Assembly (NCBI GenBank): GCA_018242685.1
Contig: JAFEBM010000003.1
Location: 1-64,000, forward strand
Length of the DNA stretch: 64,000 nt
Source: Nitrospira sp.
Lineage (GTDB): Bacteria > Nitrospirota > Nitrospiria > Nitrospirales > Nitrospiraceae
Reading direction: 5' to 3'
Made by a program: the position numbers and the translations under genes. Below, in pieces: positions 8,742-17,996 of this stretch (its first letter is position 1; the number at the start of each line of letters is the position of its first letter). The notes beneath the pieces were generated by a model. It did no database searches and was not told the origin of the DNA. It saw only the letters and a program-made list of their open reading frames with translations.

Positions 8742-9215
8742 CTATTGGATATCGATCTGGCCTTCCATTCCTCGGTGACGATGGCTCTTGAAGAAGAGCA
8801 GCTTCTTATCGCAGAAAAATGTGCCGGTACCGGATCGAGTGGGAGTGAATCGAAGGGTTGCCCTGTCGCCTCCTGCGATGTCGGCTTCTAAACGCAAGCC
8901 AGCGTCAGCGTCCTGTAGGATGAAATTGTGCGGCACAAGCCAACTCTTGTTCTCGAGTATTAACTCAACCGGACTGCCCACCTGGAGCACCAGATGATCC
9001 GGAACGTAGGAATAACTCTCCATCATGATTGTCGCCCGTTGCACTCCGTCCGCGCTGGGTTCCACCACGAGGGTCGCTGCAAAAGAAGGCAACGAGTCAA
9101 CTAGAGCAAAGTGAAGGAGCCAAAGACCTCCAAAAACTGCGGCCGCGATCTTCAGAGCGGCCGATCTGTGCGCCGCAAATGCCTCCCTGGTATGGTTTCG
9201 TCGATAGATTCTCAT
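8742..9215 (-). CDS. Membrane-anchored cupredoxin-like protein
   Basis: 157 residues from the ATG at 9215, preceded by an AGGGGGAA ribosome-binding site. An upstream in-frame ATG at 9320 lacks one. After a basic N-terminus there is a hydrophobic segment (AAAVFGGLWLLHFALV), an uncleaved signal anchor or signal peptide. The rest is a cupredoxin beta-sandwich. Possible type 1 copper ligands are His in VPHNFIL, Cys in GTFFCDKK, His in SHRHRGM and the following Met. The spacing between Cys and the last His is wider than in plastocyanin. It is the first gene of the polyketide operon, so it may carry electrons for, or be affected by, the redox-active product. That link is inferred. Confidence 0.75.
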   Translation of the reverse strand: MRIYRRNHTREAFAAHRSAALKIAAAVFGGLWLLHFALVDSLPSFAATLVVEPSADGVQRATIMMESYSYVPDHLVLQVGSPVELILENKSWLVPHNFILQDADAGLRLEADIAGGDRATLRFTPTRSGTGTFFCDKKLLFFKSHRHRGMEGQIDIQ

Positions 9216-9242
9216 GGCTATTCCCCCTAAGAAATTGACGAG

Positions 9243-9259
9243 GAGACGCGCTGCGTCTC
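9243..9259. promoter_or_regulatory. Perfect 7-bp inverted repeat upstream of the cupredoxin operon
   Basis: GAGACGC and GCGTCTC separated by three bases, 28-44 bp before the cupredoxin start codon and between the two divergent genes. It could be an operator or a short mRNA hairpin in the leader. No evidence distinguishes these. Confidence 0.3.
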
Positions 9260-9366
9260 GTATTCGTGCCAACTGATTTGCCGATCCATAATGTGTGATC
9301 GTTCCCATGACATGTTGCATTCTAGGAGTCGCACGATTCCCTTTCTTTGCCTTGAGTCTGGCTCTC

Positions 9367-9397
9367 TTGACATTGACTTGTTACGTGCCACTATACT
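9367..9397 (+). promoter_or_regulatory. Putative sigma-70 promoter of the AraC-type gene
   Basis: TTGACA at 9367-9372 and TATACT at 9392-9397 match the consensus well. The 19-bp spacer is longer than the optimum of 17. It is about 60 bp upstream of the regulator's ATG at 9457. Confidence 0.5.
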
Positions 9398-9456
9398 TAT
9401 CGTAGGGTCCTGTAAAGTTTGCTGAAAGTCTCTCCTTCCCCGTGTGGAGAAACCAC

Positions 9457-10476
9457 ATGGAAGTTCTTTCCGAAGTCCTGAAAGCCGTCAAGCTCGACGG
9501 AGCCGTGTTCTATAACGCAGAGTTTTCCGCACCCTGGGCCGCCCATTCGATCGACGCGCGCACTGTCGCTTCGTACCTGTCGCCGAACTCGCAGCACGTG
9601 ATTATCTTTCACCTGCTGACCGAGGGGCGCGGCTATGCGCATGTCGAGGGTGACGACCGATCGATTCCACTGAACGCAGGGGACATCCTTGTCATTCCGC
9701 ACGGCGATGCGCACATTTTGGGAAACGGTCAGTCGGTCACGCCGGTGGACCGTGCTCGAGTGCTGGAACAAGTTCTCTCTCAAGGGCTCAGAGTTTCCCG
9801 GATGGGCGGAGGGGGCGAGGTCACCAAATTCGTGTGTGGCTACATGTCCTGCGATCCGCAGCTGAGCGGGGTGTTTCTTGGCGGGCTTTCACCAATTTTC
9901 AAGGTGAGCATTCGCGACGATGCGTCAGGTCAGTGGTTGGAAAACTCACTCCGCTATTCGGTGGATTCGGTCGATGCGGCGAGACCGGGGGGTGAAGCCG
10001 TGCTTGCCAAATTGTCCGAGGTCTTGTTCGTCGAAACGTTGCGACGCTACATCGCGCTGCTCCCGCGCGAACAAACCGGGTGGTTGGCCGGTGTCCGCGA
10101 CGCAGAAGTTGGGAAAGCCTTGGCTCTGCTGCATCGCACGCCGGCCCATCCTTGGACGATAGCCACGCTTGCGGACGAAGTCGGCATGTCTCGTTCAGTG
10201 CTGGCAGAGCGGTTCCGACGGTATCTCTTGGAAACCCCAATGGCCTACCTCACACGCTGGCGGCTTCAGCTCGGTGCGCAACTGCTCTCCTCCACGAACA
10301 GAAGCGTGGCGCATATCGCGGGCGACGTGGGCTACCAGTCGGAAGCATCTTTTAACCGCGCCTTTAAACTCGAGTTCGACCTTCCCCCCGCACGATTCCG
10401 CAAACAATCCAGGTCTGCCCACAGCAAAGCTTTCCGTCACACATCGATGGACAATCCGCGCAGCGCGAAACGATGA
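9457..10476 (+). CDS. AraC-family transcriptional regulator with N-terminal cupin
   Basis: 339 residues from ATG 9457; GTG at 9442 is an alternative start. Residues about 1-180 resemble the Cupin_6/AraC-binding domain (MEVLSEVLKAVKLDGAVFYN, and HGDAHILGN for the cupin core). Residues about 225-325 carry two HTH motifs of the AraC/XylS type: IATLADEVGMSRSVLAERF and VAHIAGDVGYQSEASFNRAF, followed by the PARFRK end. This group commonly senses a small molecule and activates a neighbouring operon. Its divergent position suggests control of the cupredoxin-PKS operon, which is an inference. The stop codon overlaps the start of a 51-residue ORF (ATGA). Confidence 0.85.
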   Translation: MEVLSEVLKAVKLDGAVFYNAEFSAPWAAHSIDARTVASYLSPNSQHVIIFHLLTEGRGYAHVEGDDRSIPLNAGDILVIPHGDAHILGNGQSVTPVDRARVLEQVLSQGLRVSRMGGGGEVTKFVCGYMSCDPQLSGVFLGGLSPIFKVSIRDDASGQWLENSLRYSVDSVDAARPGGEAVLAKLSEVLFVETLRRYIALLPREQTGWLAGVRDAEVGKALALLHRTPAHPWTIATLADEVGMSRSVLAERFRRYLLETPMAYLTRWRLQLGAQLLSSTNRSVAHIAGDVGYQSEASFNRAFKLEFDLPPARFRKQSRSAHSKAFRHTSMDNPRSAKR

Positions 10477-10628
10477 GCAATGGGATGCCACGCAGACAGG
10501 GCATGGGACGTCTCAGCGGCATGAATCTAATCGATATGGTGCGTGTGACGGACGTACCTTGCATCCTCGTACGCAATGCGCAGACTGCGGTGAGCAGGTT
10601 GTACGAACCGGGGGTGAGAGCAGTTTAG
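10473..10628 (+). CDS. Possible 51-residue small protein coupled to the AraC gene
   Basis: An ORF of 51 codons starts with ATG inside the ATGA overlap with the regulator's stop codon and ends in TAG at 10626-10628, touching the opposed RNase HIII gene. The peptide is Met-, Arg- and Val-rich (MSNGMPRRQGMGRLSGM at the start). Overlapping start/stop codons are typical of translational coupling, but the length is short, no family is recognised and several in-frame Met codons could occur by chance. Low confidence as a real gene. Confidence 0.3.
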   Translation: MSNGMPRRQGMGRLSGMNLIDMVRVTDVPCILVRNAQTAVSRLYEPGVRAV

Positions 10629-11287
10629 GAGAATCCTGTCAGCACGGCTTGTGTGGTCTTGAAATGCAATTTGGCCACTGAGTCCAGCCGTTCTCGTCCG
10701 TGTTTCTTGATGATCATCTTCGCGGCGAGTTCGACAGCCGGAGAGGCGCCTTTTGGTAGGGTGGTGCCGATTTCGCTGGAAAGCCGCTTCAGCCGTATCA
10801 AAAATTCCGCTCGTGCAAGCACGGATGCCGCGGCGACGGCTAAGTCCGATTCGGCTTTAGTCCGTTGTTCCAGCACGATTTTCCGTCCCTTTTCTTGCAG
10901 TGCGTTCAGAATGAATCGTTCATCTCCGAACTGATCAGAGATGGCCCGATCACAGGGCACTCGTTCGAGCAAGGTTTCCAACGCCTTGGCATGGCCCCAG
11001 GCAAGCAAGCGGTTCAGATTTTTGATCTTGTTGTAGAGTTCGTTGTACTTCTGTGGCCCGATGGCGATGACACTGTGTGGGCAAATGGTCTTGATGTCGG
11101 GAGCCATTTCCAAGATGCGGCCGTCGGAAATGTTCTTGCTGTCGCGAACCGCCATCAGCTTCAATTCGCCTTGCGTGGTCGCATCCACAAACACTGCGGC
11201 AATGACCAGGGGGCCGAAGTAGTCTCCCTTCCCGGATTCGTCGATGCCGATACGTTCGATCCTGTTGCGGGGATGCGACGCAGTCAT
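10625..11287 (-). CDS. rnhC: Ribonuclease HIII, lacking the N-terminal substrate-binding domain
   Basis: 220 residues from the ATG at 11287, with AAGGAG upstream on the coding strand. The catalytic opening RIGIDESGKGDYFGPLV is the signature that separates RNase HIII from HII (DESGKGD-FGPL). It supplies the first Asp-Glu pair. Downstream acidic and basic positions (AISDQFGDERF, KAESDLAVAAASVLAR) fit the rest of the RNase H-like fold. RNase HIII cleaves RNA in RNA/DNA hybrids. Typical RNase HIII has about 80-90 extra N-terminal residues forming a TBP-like hybrid-binding domain, which is absent here; only 17 more codons are open upstream. It is convergent with the AraC gene and divergent from the M48 gene. 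Confidence 0.8.
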   Translation of the reverse strand: MTASHPRNRIERIGIDESGKGDYFGPLVIAAVFVDATTQGELKLMAVRDSKNISDGRILEMAPDIKTICPHSVIAIGPQKYNELYNKIKNLNRLLAWGHAKALETLLERVPCDRAISDQFGDERFILNALQEKGRKIVLEQRTKAESDLAVAAASVLARAEFLIRLKRLSSEIGTTLPKGASPAVELAAKMIIKKHGRERLDSVAKLHFKTTQAVLTGFS

Positions 11288-11406
11288 CACGTTCGTGCTC
11301 CTTCTGGAAATCCCGTTGGGGCGACGGTAATCTATCAACCGAATCCATGTTGGTCAATCGAAGAGGAGATGTCTATGCAGCCGTTTTTGGTTGGAGGATT
11401 GAAGCG

Positions 11407-12273
11407 ATGCAAACTCCACGCGTGATACGAGCGACAACGATGTGTTGTCTCCTTGCAGGAGGAATTGGTCTCGTGGGGTGCGAAACCAATCCGTATACCG
11501 GCAGGTCGCAGTTGCTGATGACATCGGTGAGTCAAGAAATGCAAATGGGAGTTCAGGCCTACAATCAAGTCAAGAGTGATCCAAAAATGAGACCGTCCAA
11601 AGATCCACGAGAGATTGAACCGGTGAAACGGGTGGCGGCTCGGATCGTCGAGGCCGCGAAACGGTCGAAGTACGCAGAGATGGCCCAACAGTTTCAGTGG
11701 GAAGTCACGGTCATCAAGGATGATAAAACGGCGAACGCCTTTGCGCTGCCTGGTGGGAAGATGGCGGTGTATACCGGCATCTTTCCCATGGCCAAGACGG
11801 AGGCCGGCTTAGCGGCCGTGATGGGGCATGAGGTGGTGCATGCGTTAGCTCGGCATGGCGCGGAACGCATGAGTCAGGGGCAAGCAGTGAATATCGGGCT
11901 TTAAGTCGTCGGTGCGGCAGTCGGGATGAGTAGCAAGAATCCTGCGCTTGGTCAGGTAACCATGGCGGCGCTCGGTGCAGGAGCGCAAGTCGGCGTGCTG
12001 CTTCCTTTTAGCCGCAAACATGAATCCGAGGCAGACTATATCGGGATTCTTTTGGCCGCAGATGCTGGGTATGACCCGCGTGAGTCGGTTGCACTCTGGG
12101 AACGGATGGAGCAGGTATCGGGCGGTGGAGGCCCGGCAGAATTCTTGTCGACTCATCCGAGCCATGACACAAGAATTGATCAATTGAAAGAGTGGATGCC
12201 TGAGGCGATGGCCATCTATCAAAAAAGGACCCCCATACCGGCCGCCCCTTTACCGGAAGTAGGCGGCAGGTAA
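11407..12273 (+). pseudogene. M48-family metalloprotease lipoprotein, interrupted by an in-frame TAA
   Basis: The frame starts at ATG 11407 with a lipoprotein signal (LLAGGIGLVGC). The M48 zinc site is VMGHEVVHALARHGAE (HExxH) and the third ligand lies in HESEADYIG. The reading frame is identical on both sides of a TAA at 11902-11904, after QAVNIGL. A single C-to-T change of CAA (Gln) would explain it. Downstream sequence (VVGAAVGMSSKNPALG onward) remains fully protease-like and ends with FLSTHPSHDTRIDQLKEWMP, the normal M48 C-terminus. With the stop, the third zinc ligand is lost. Possible explanations are a recent nonsense mutation or a sequencing error. The family (LoiP/BepA type) normally degrades misfolded outer-membrane proteins. 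Confidence 0.8.
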
Positions 12274-12318
12274 GACTCTTACCGGTCGGCCAATCAAAAG
12301 AGGGATTGGTCCGTCTGC

Positions 12319-12348
12319 TTGTGACTAACCCGCATCATTCTTTATACT
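12319..12348 (+). promoter_or_regulatory. Sigma-70 promoter of rnpB
   Basis: TTGTGA at 12319-12324, an 18-bp spacer and TATACT at 12343-12348. The predicted start falls about 10 bases downstream, exactly where the P1 helix of RNase P RNA begins (12358). The two independent signals support each other. Confidence 0.75.
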
Positions 12349-12357
12349 GACTCAGCA

Positions 12358-12790
12358 TGGGTGGAAGACTGGATGGTCGCCCGGTGCGTTTCGCATCGGG
12401 AGGAAAGTCCGGACTCCATGGGCAGGGCGCTGGGTAACTCCCAGGCGGAGCAATCCGACACCAGCACCACAGAAATCAAACCGCCGATGGCCAAGGCGAT
12501 AGGATCCCATCCGGTCGCTGCGGCTCAGGTAAGGGTGAAACGGTGGGGTAAGAGCCCACCGCGGTGGTGGTGACATCACCGGCACGGTAAGCGTCGCCCG
12601 GTGCAAGACCAAATAGGAAGACATGTGTTGGGCTCTTCACATGAGGATTCTGCACGCCGACTGGCCCGGTCGAGGTCTTCGGGTAGGTCGCTTGAGGTTC
12701 GAGGCAACTCGAATCCCAGAGAAATGATCATCCACGCAGAGGGGGAAACTTCTTTGCAGGACAGAATCCGGCTTATAGGTCTTCCACCCA
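12358..12790 (+). ncRNA. rnpB: RNase P RNA (bacterial type A)
   Basis: The ends pair to form P1: TGGGTGGAAGA at 12358-12368 with TCTTCCACCCA at 12780-12790. Conserved core blocks appear in order: GAGGAAAGTCCGGACTCC near 12400 (P3/P4 5' region), GGTAAGGGTGAAACGGTG near 12530, GCAAGACCAAATAG, and the 3' half of the core ACAGAATCCGGCTTAT near 12762-12777. The length of about 433 nt is normal for class A. It processes the 5' ends of pre-tRNAs together with RnpA. It has its own promoter. Confidence 0.95.
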
Positions 12791-12868
12791 CGCTTTTCAT
12801 ATCAATGAAAGCTCCTTTGCTTGAGACTCTTCATCTCTTCTTCCATCGGCCCACCGGGAATGGCTGGA

Positions 12869-12897
12869 TTGACGGTCCTTCGCAAGGATGCTAGGAT
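12869..12897 (+). promoter_or_regulatory. Putative sigma-70 promoter of the ilvBNC operon
   Basis: TTGACG at 12869-12874, a 17-bp spacer and TAGGAT at 12892-12897. This would leave a leader of about 115 nt before ilvB, containing one short hairpin (12969-12995). Confidence 0.5.
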
Positions 12898-12968
12898 CCG
12901 AAATCTTTCCCCTTGATTTCAAATACATTTCTGCACGATGATGCCTGCTGCGCGAGGAGTGCTGTTTT

Positions 12969-12995
12969 AAGGTCTCGTTATCACCAGTAGACCTT
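12969..12995 (+). promoter_or_regulatory. Hairpin in the ilvB leader
   Basis: AAGGTCT and AGACCTT form a perfect 7-bp stem with a 13-nt loop, 27 nt before the ilvB start. No T tract follows, so it is not a classic terminator. It may influence translation or mRNA stability. Confidence 0.35.
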
Positions 12996-13021
12996 GTGAT
13001 TGTGGTTGGAGGGAGGGTGCC

Positions 13022-14797
13022 ATGAAACTCACCGGTGCTGAAATCTTCATCGAATGCCTGAAGCGAGAAGGAGTGAAGACGGTCTTCGCGCTTCCCGGCG
13101 GGGTTGTCTTGAAGATTTTCGATACGCTCCACCAGCAGAAAGATATTGAAGTGATCTTGACACGCCATGAACAGGGCGCGGGCCATATGGCGGAAGGATA
13201 TGCGAAGGCGACCGGGAAGGCCGGCGTGTGTCTGGTCACCTCCGGCCCAGGCATGACCAATGTCATTACAGCGTTAGCCGATGCCTACATGGATTCGGTT
13301 CCACTGGTTTGTTTCAGCGGCCAAGTCCCGACCAGTTTTATCGGGAACGACGCCTTTCAGGAAGCCGACAACGTGGGTTTGAGCCGACCCTGTACAAAGC
13401 ACAATTTTCTCGTTAAAGACGTGAACGATTTGGCGGCCACGATCAAAGAGGCGTTTTATATCGCGACGACCGGCCGTCCAGGCCCCGTCTTGGTGGATAT
13501 CCCGAAAGATGTGTCGATGGCCAAAGCGGAATTCACCTACCCGAATTCTGTCTCGATCCGCGGCTACAACCCGACCTACGAGGGAAATAAATGGCAGATC
13601 AAACAGGCGGCCGAAGCGATCATGAAGGCCAAGAAGCCGATTCTCTATGTCGGCGGGGGAGTGATCTTCTCGGGAGCCTCACAGGAACTGCTTGAACTGG
13701 CCGAGATGACACAGATCCCGGTCGATATGACGTTGATGGGGCTAGGTGCGTTTCCAGGAGAGCATCTTCTCTCCCTTGGGATGCTCGGGATGCACGGGAC
13801 CTATCAGGCGAACATGGCTATGCATTATTCCGATCTGGTGATCGCGATCGGCGCACGGTTTGACGACCGAGTGACGGGGAAGGTGTCGGAGTTCTGTCCC
13901 TATGCAAAAGTGATTCATGTTGATATCGATCCGACCTCCATTCGAAAAAACATCCATGTCGACATTCCGATTGTCGGCGACTGTAAGACCGTGCTCCGCG
14001 AGTTGAATCAGATCTTGCGCGCGACGGTCAATGGAGAGCAGAAAGACCTCCGGAAGCCCTGGTGGGACCAAATTCGAGAATGGCAACAGGCCCATCCGTT
14101 GACCTATCACCAGGAGAAAGATGGGCCGATCAAGCCGCAGCAGGTGGTCAAGCGGTTGTATGAACTGACGAAGGACCGGGACCCGATCGTCTCAACGGAT
14201 GTCGGACAGCACCAAATGTGGGCCGCGCAGTATTTCAAGTTGGCGAAGCCGAACCGGTGGTTGACGTCAGGTGGGCTTGGCACGATGGGTTTTGGATTTC
14301 CCGCGGCGATGGGTGCACAGGCTGCTTTCCGGGATCGCCTGGTCCTTTGTATTGCAGGAGATGGCAGCATCCAGATGAACATGCAAGAAATGGCGACAGC
14401 TGTCGTGAACAAGCTGCCGGTCAAGATCATCATCTTGAACAACGGATTTCACGGCATGGTCCGACAATGGCAGGACCTGTTCTACGAAGGGCGTTACGCG
14501 TCGAGCTATCTGGATACCACTCCGGATTTCGTCAAGCTGGCGGATGCCTACGGAGCGGTCGGCTTGCGAGTCAAGAAGGTCGGCGACCTTGATGCCGTCC
14601 TGAAAGAAGCCTTGGCGACGGACAAACCCGTCATCGTGGATGTGCCGACATACCCCTATGAGAATTGCTATCCGATGATTCCGGCCGGCGGCTGCAACCA
14701 TGAAATGATCCTGGAGGATCCACCTGAGTTGAAGAAGAAACAATCCGGTGCGGCGAAAGTCACGCCAGAGGATAAAGATACGGTATTGACGGCATAA
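13022..14797 (+). CDS. ilvB: Acetolactate synthase, large (catalytic) subunit
   Basis: 591 residues, normal length, with GGAGGGAGG just upstream of ATG 13022. This ThDP enzyme makes 2-acetolactate or 2-aceto-2-hydroxybutyrate in valine, leucine and isoleucine synthesis. Visible motifs are the catalytic Glu50 in LTRHEQGAGHMAEGYA, the CLVTSGPGMTN loop, the central FAD/Rossmann domain (GMLGMHGTYQANMAM) and the ThDP/Mg motif GDGSIQMNMQEMATAV ending in NN near residues 446-475. It heads a run ilvB-ilvN-ilvC-psd-pssA-leuA on one strand. The C-terminal tail beyond residue 575 is polar and variable, as often seen. Confidence 0.97.
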   Translation: MKLTGAEIFIECLKREGVKTVFALPGGVVLKIFDTLHQQKDIEVILTRHEQGAGHMAEGYAKATGKAGVCLVTSGPGMTNVITALADAYMDSVPLVCFSGQVPTSFIGNDAFQEADNVGLSRPCTKHNFLVKDVNDLAATIKEAFYIATTGRPGPVLVDIPKDVSMAKAEFTYPNSVSIRGYNPTYEGNKWQIKQAAEAIMKAKKPILYVGGGVIFSGASQELLELAEMTQIPVDMTLMGLGAFPGEHLLSLGMLGMHGTYQANMAMHYSDLVIAIGARFDDRVTGKVSEFCPYAKVIHVDIDPTSIRKNIHVDIPIVGDCKTVLRELNQILRATVNGEQKDLRKPWWDQIREWQQAHPLTYHQEKDGPIKPQQVVKRLYELTKDRDPIVSTDVGQHQMWAAQYFKLAKPNRWLTSGGLGTMGFGFPAAMGAQAAFRDRLVLCIAGDGSIQMNMQEMATAVVNKLPVKIIILNNGFHGMVRQWQDLFYEGRYASSYLDTTPDFVKLADAYGAVGLRVKKVGDLDAVLKEALATDKPVIVDVPTYPYENCYPMIPAGGCNHEMILEDPPELKKKQSGAAKVTPEDKDTVLTA

Positions 14798-14832
14798 AGG
14801 AAGTGTTGAGCCACAAGTGCTGAGTGCTGAGA

Positions 14833-14863
14833 CGTGTACTCGGTTCTCAGTGGTCAGTACACG
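14833..14863 (+). promoter_or_regulatory. Hairpin between ilvB and ilvN
   Basis: CGTGTACT (14833-14840) pairs perfectly with AGTACACG (14856-14863) around a 15-nt loop, 12 bases before the ilvN start. The spacer also contains the tandem GTGCTGA GTGCTGA just before it. It could modulate the ratio of large to small subunit, or be a small dispersed repeat. Confidence 0.35.
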
Positions 14864-14874
14864 GGCTACGAAAA

Positions 14875-15393
14875 ATGGAACACATCATCTCGGTCACTGT
14901 TGAAAATAAATTCGGGGTCTTATCGCGGGTCGCGGGGTTATTCAGCGGCCGTGGGTTCAATATCGAAAGCCTATCGGTCGCTCCGACGCTTGATCCATCC
15001 ATGTCTCAGATGACGATTGTGACATCCGGTGACGAACGGATCATCGAACAGATCGTGAAGCAGCTGAATAAACTCATCGATGTCATCAAGGTCGTGGACC
15101 TGAACGAAACGGAGTTTGTTTCACGAGAGACGGCGATTATCAAGGTGCATACGAAGGACGCGGATCGAGCCGAGGCGCTCCGAATCGTAGATATCTTTCG
15201 GGCGAACGTGATCGATTCGACGCCGAGCACCTACACGATCGAAGTATCCGGAGACCCCAAGAAGATTGAAGCGATCATCAACTTGCTTCAGCCGCTCGGG
15301 ATCAAAGATTTGGTCCGCACCGGCCGAGTGGCCGTCGCGCGGGAACCGGTTCGTCCTGTTGCGATGCAAGCCAAGAAGGTCGCCCGCGACTAA
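14875..15393 (+). CDS. ilvN: Acetolactate synthase, small (regulatory) subunit
   Basis: 172 residues from ATG 14875, where the conserved start MEHIISVTVENKFGVLSRVA is found; the 17 upstream codons are poorly conserved spacer. Residues about 3-77 form the ACT domain that binds valine for feedback inhibition (SGRGFNIESLSVAPT is the ligand-site loop). The second half is the ALS_ss_C domain (ALRIVDIFRANVIDSTPSTY). The subunit raises the activity of IlvB and gives allosteric control. It lies 77 bp after ilvB and 50 bp before ilvC. Confidence 0.95.
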   Translation: MEHIISVTVENKFGVLSRVAGLFSGRGFNIESLSVAPTLDPSMSQMTIVTSGDERIIEQIVKQLNKLIDVIKVVDLNETEFVSRETAIIKVHTKDADRAEALRIVDIFRANVIDSTPSTYTIEVSGDPKKIEAIINLLQPLGIKDLVRTGRVAVAREPVRPVAMQAKKVARD

Positions 15394-15428
15394 CGTCCTG
15401 CTACACGCCCGATTTTGCTATATACTGA

Positions 15429-16457
<1,029 letters not shown>

Positions 16458-16466
16458 GGCAACTCT

Positions 16467-17117
16467 GTGGCGGATCGTGCGATCGGCGTCCCCTTTGCTA
16501 AAGAAGGAATTCCCTTCATCGCGGTTCCAGCCGGCGTTACACTGGTGACTGCAGTGCTGGGCTGGCCGGTCGTCGCATGTGTCGGCGCCCTCGCGACGTT
16601 GTTTTCCGCCTGGTTTTTTCGGAATCCGGCTCGGGTCGTGCCGCAAGGTCCAAAGCTGGTCGTCGCTCCCGGCGATGGGAAAGTGATCGCCGTCGAGGAA
16701 GAGTTCGAACCACGATACCTGAAAGAACGTAGCCTCCGGGTGACGATCTTTTTGAATGTCTTCGATGTGCACATCAATAGGATGCCCTGTGATGGAGTGA
16801 TCGAAGATGTGCAATATCAACCGGGGCTGTTTTTGGTCGCCAGCAAGTCGGAAGCGACGTTGCGGAACGAACAAAACGCCATGATGATCAAGACGCATGA
16901 AGGCATCAAAGTCCTGTGCGTGCAAGTAGCAGGGTTGATCGCCCGACGCATTGTGTGGTGGATCTCGCCACGGGATCGAGCCATCCGAGGCGAACGATAT
17001 GGATTGATCCGTTTCGGATCGCGCATGGATACCTTTCTCCCGATGGGCACGATACTCCGAGTGGCCGTGGGTGAGCGGGTGAAGGGTGGTGAAACCATTC
17101 TGGGAGAGTTGCCATGA
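16467..17117 (+). CDS. psd: Phosphatidylserine decarboxylase proenzyme (short, type II)
   Basis: 216 residues from a GTG start, the size of the short Psd form. An N-terminal hydrophobic region (AVPAGVTLVTAVLGWPVVACVGALATLF) places it at the inner membrane. Family motifs are FFRNPARVVP, VVAPGDGKV, VTIFLNVFDVHINRMPCDG and RYGLIRFGSRMD. The Gly-Ser bond in the last is the self-cleavage site whose Ser becomes the pyruvoyl cofactor. It makes phosphatidylethanolamine from the product of the adjacent pssA, with which it overlaps by four bases. Compare the second, unrelated-looking PSD-family protein at 46244. Confidence 0.93.
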   Translation: MADRAIGVPFAKEGIPFIAVPAGVTLVTAVLGWPVVACVGALATLFSAWFFRNPARVVPQGPKLVVAPGDGKVIAVEEEFEPRYLKERSLRVTIFLNVFDVHINRMPCDGVIEDVQYQPGLFLVASKSEATLRNEQNAMMIKTHEGIKVLCVQVAGLIARRIVWWISPRDRAIRGERYGLIRFGSRMDTFLPMGTILRVAVGERVKGGETILGELP

Positions 17118-17920
17118 AAACGGCAGGTTTCAGAAGTTCGTTTGGAAAGGAAGGGAAGCGGAGGAAAGCCGCCATGCATCTTATTCCGAACCTCTTCACG
17201 ACCGGCAACTTATTTTGCGGAGTCTATGCGATCTTGTCCGTCTTCAACGCCAACTATGTGGAAGCGGCCATCGCGATTCTTGTCGCGATGATTTTTGACG
17301 TCTTGGACGGGAAATCGGCCAGACTGACCAACAGCACGAGTCAGTTTGGGCTGGAGTACGATTCGCTGTCCGATGTGGTGTCATTCGGAGTCGCGCCAGG
17401 TTTGTTGATTTACTCCTGGGCATTGAGCGGACAGGGTACGTTCGGCGTGGCCGTGATGTTTGCCTATGTGGCCATGGGAGCCGTGCGGCTGGCGCGATTC
17501 AACTCGACCGTGGCGCTGTCGGACGGAAAGTACTTTACCGGCCTGGCTATACCAGCCGCTGCCGGAGTCGTCGCGTCGCTGGTGGTCTTTGATCATTACC
17601 TCCTCAAAATGGGAGGGGATGTCAGACCGATCGTGGTCTTGCTCATGACGTTGGCGCTCTCGTTTTTGATGGTCAGCACGATCAAGTACCGGAGCTTTAA
17701 AGAACTGAAATTCAAGGGCCACCGGCAGATCACCTACCTAGTCTGGGGTATTCTTACGCTGATGATGGTGGCAGCCTGGCCGGCGGTTATGTTATTTGTC
17801 ATTTTTGCTGGCTATGCCTTGATGGGGCCGGTCGAAAAGGTCTTTTGGTTGGTTGCTCCGGCAGCCGGGAAAAAAAGCCTTGGAAAAGTCGAGTCTCCGC
17901 CGATCGAATCCAATTCATAA
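17114..17920 (+). CDS. pssA: CDP-diacylglycerol-serine O-phosphatidyltransferase
   Basis: 268 residues, starting in an ATGA overlap with psd, which indicates translational coupling. The CDP-alcohol phosphatidyltransferase signature D-x2-DG-x2-AR-x8-G-x3-D-x3-D is complete: FDVLDGKSARLTNSTSQFG continuing LEYDSLSD. About seven hydrophobic segments make it a polytopic inner-membrane enzyme. It joins serine to CDP-diacylglycerol, giving phosphatidylserine for Psd. A basic N-terminal tail of about 20 residues precedes the conserved LIPNLFTTGNLFCG. Confidence 0.93.
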   Translation: MKTAGFRSSFGKEGKRRKAAMHLIPNLFTTGNLFCGVYAILSVFNANYVEAAIAILVAMIFDVLDGKSARLTNSTSQFGLEYDSLSDVVSFGVAPGLLIYSWALSGQGTFGVAVMFAYVAMGAVRLARFNSTVALSDGKYFTGLAIPAAAGVVASLVVFDHYLLKMGGDVRPIVVLLMTLALSFLMVSTIKYRSFKELKFKGHRQITYLVWGILTLMMVAAWPAVMLFVIFAGYALMGPVEKVFWLVAPAAGKKSLGKVESPPIESNS

Positions 17921-17996
17921 CGGTGAACACAGCGGGAGGAGCTGAAAAGGTTGTGAACGGCTAAGACGAGGAATAGTACGCGAGTAGTTTAGAAAA

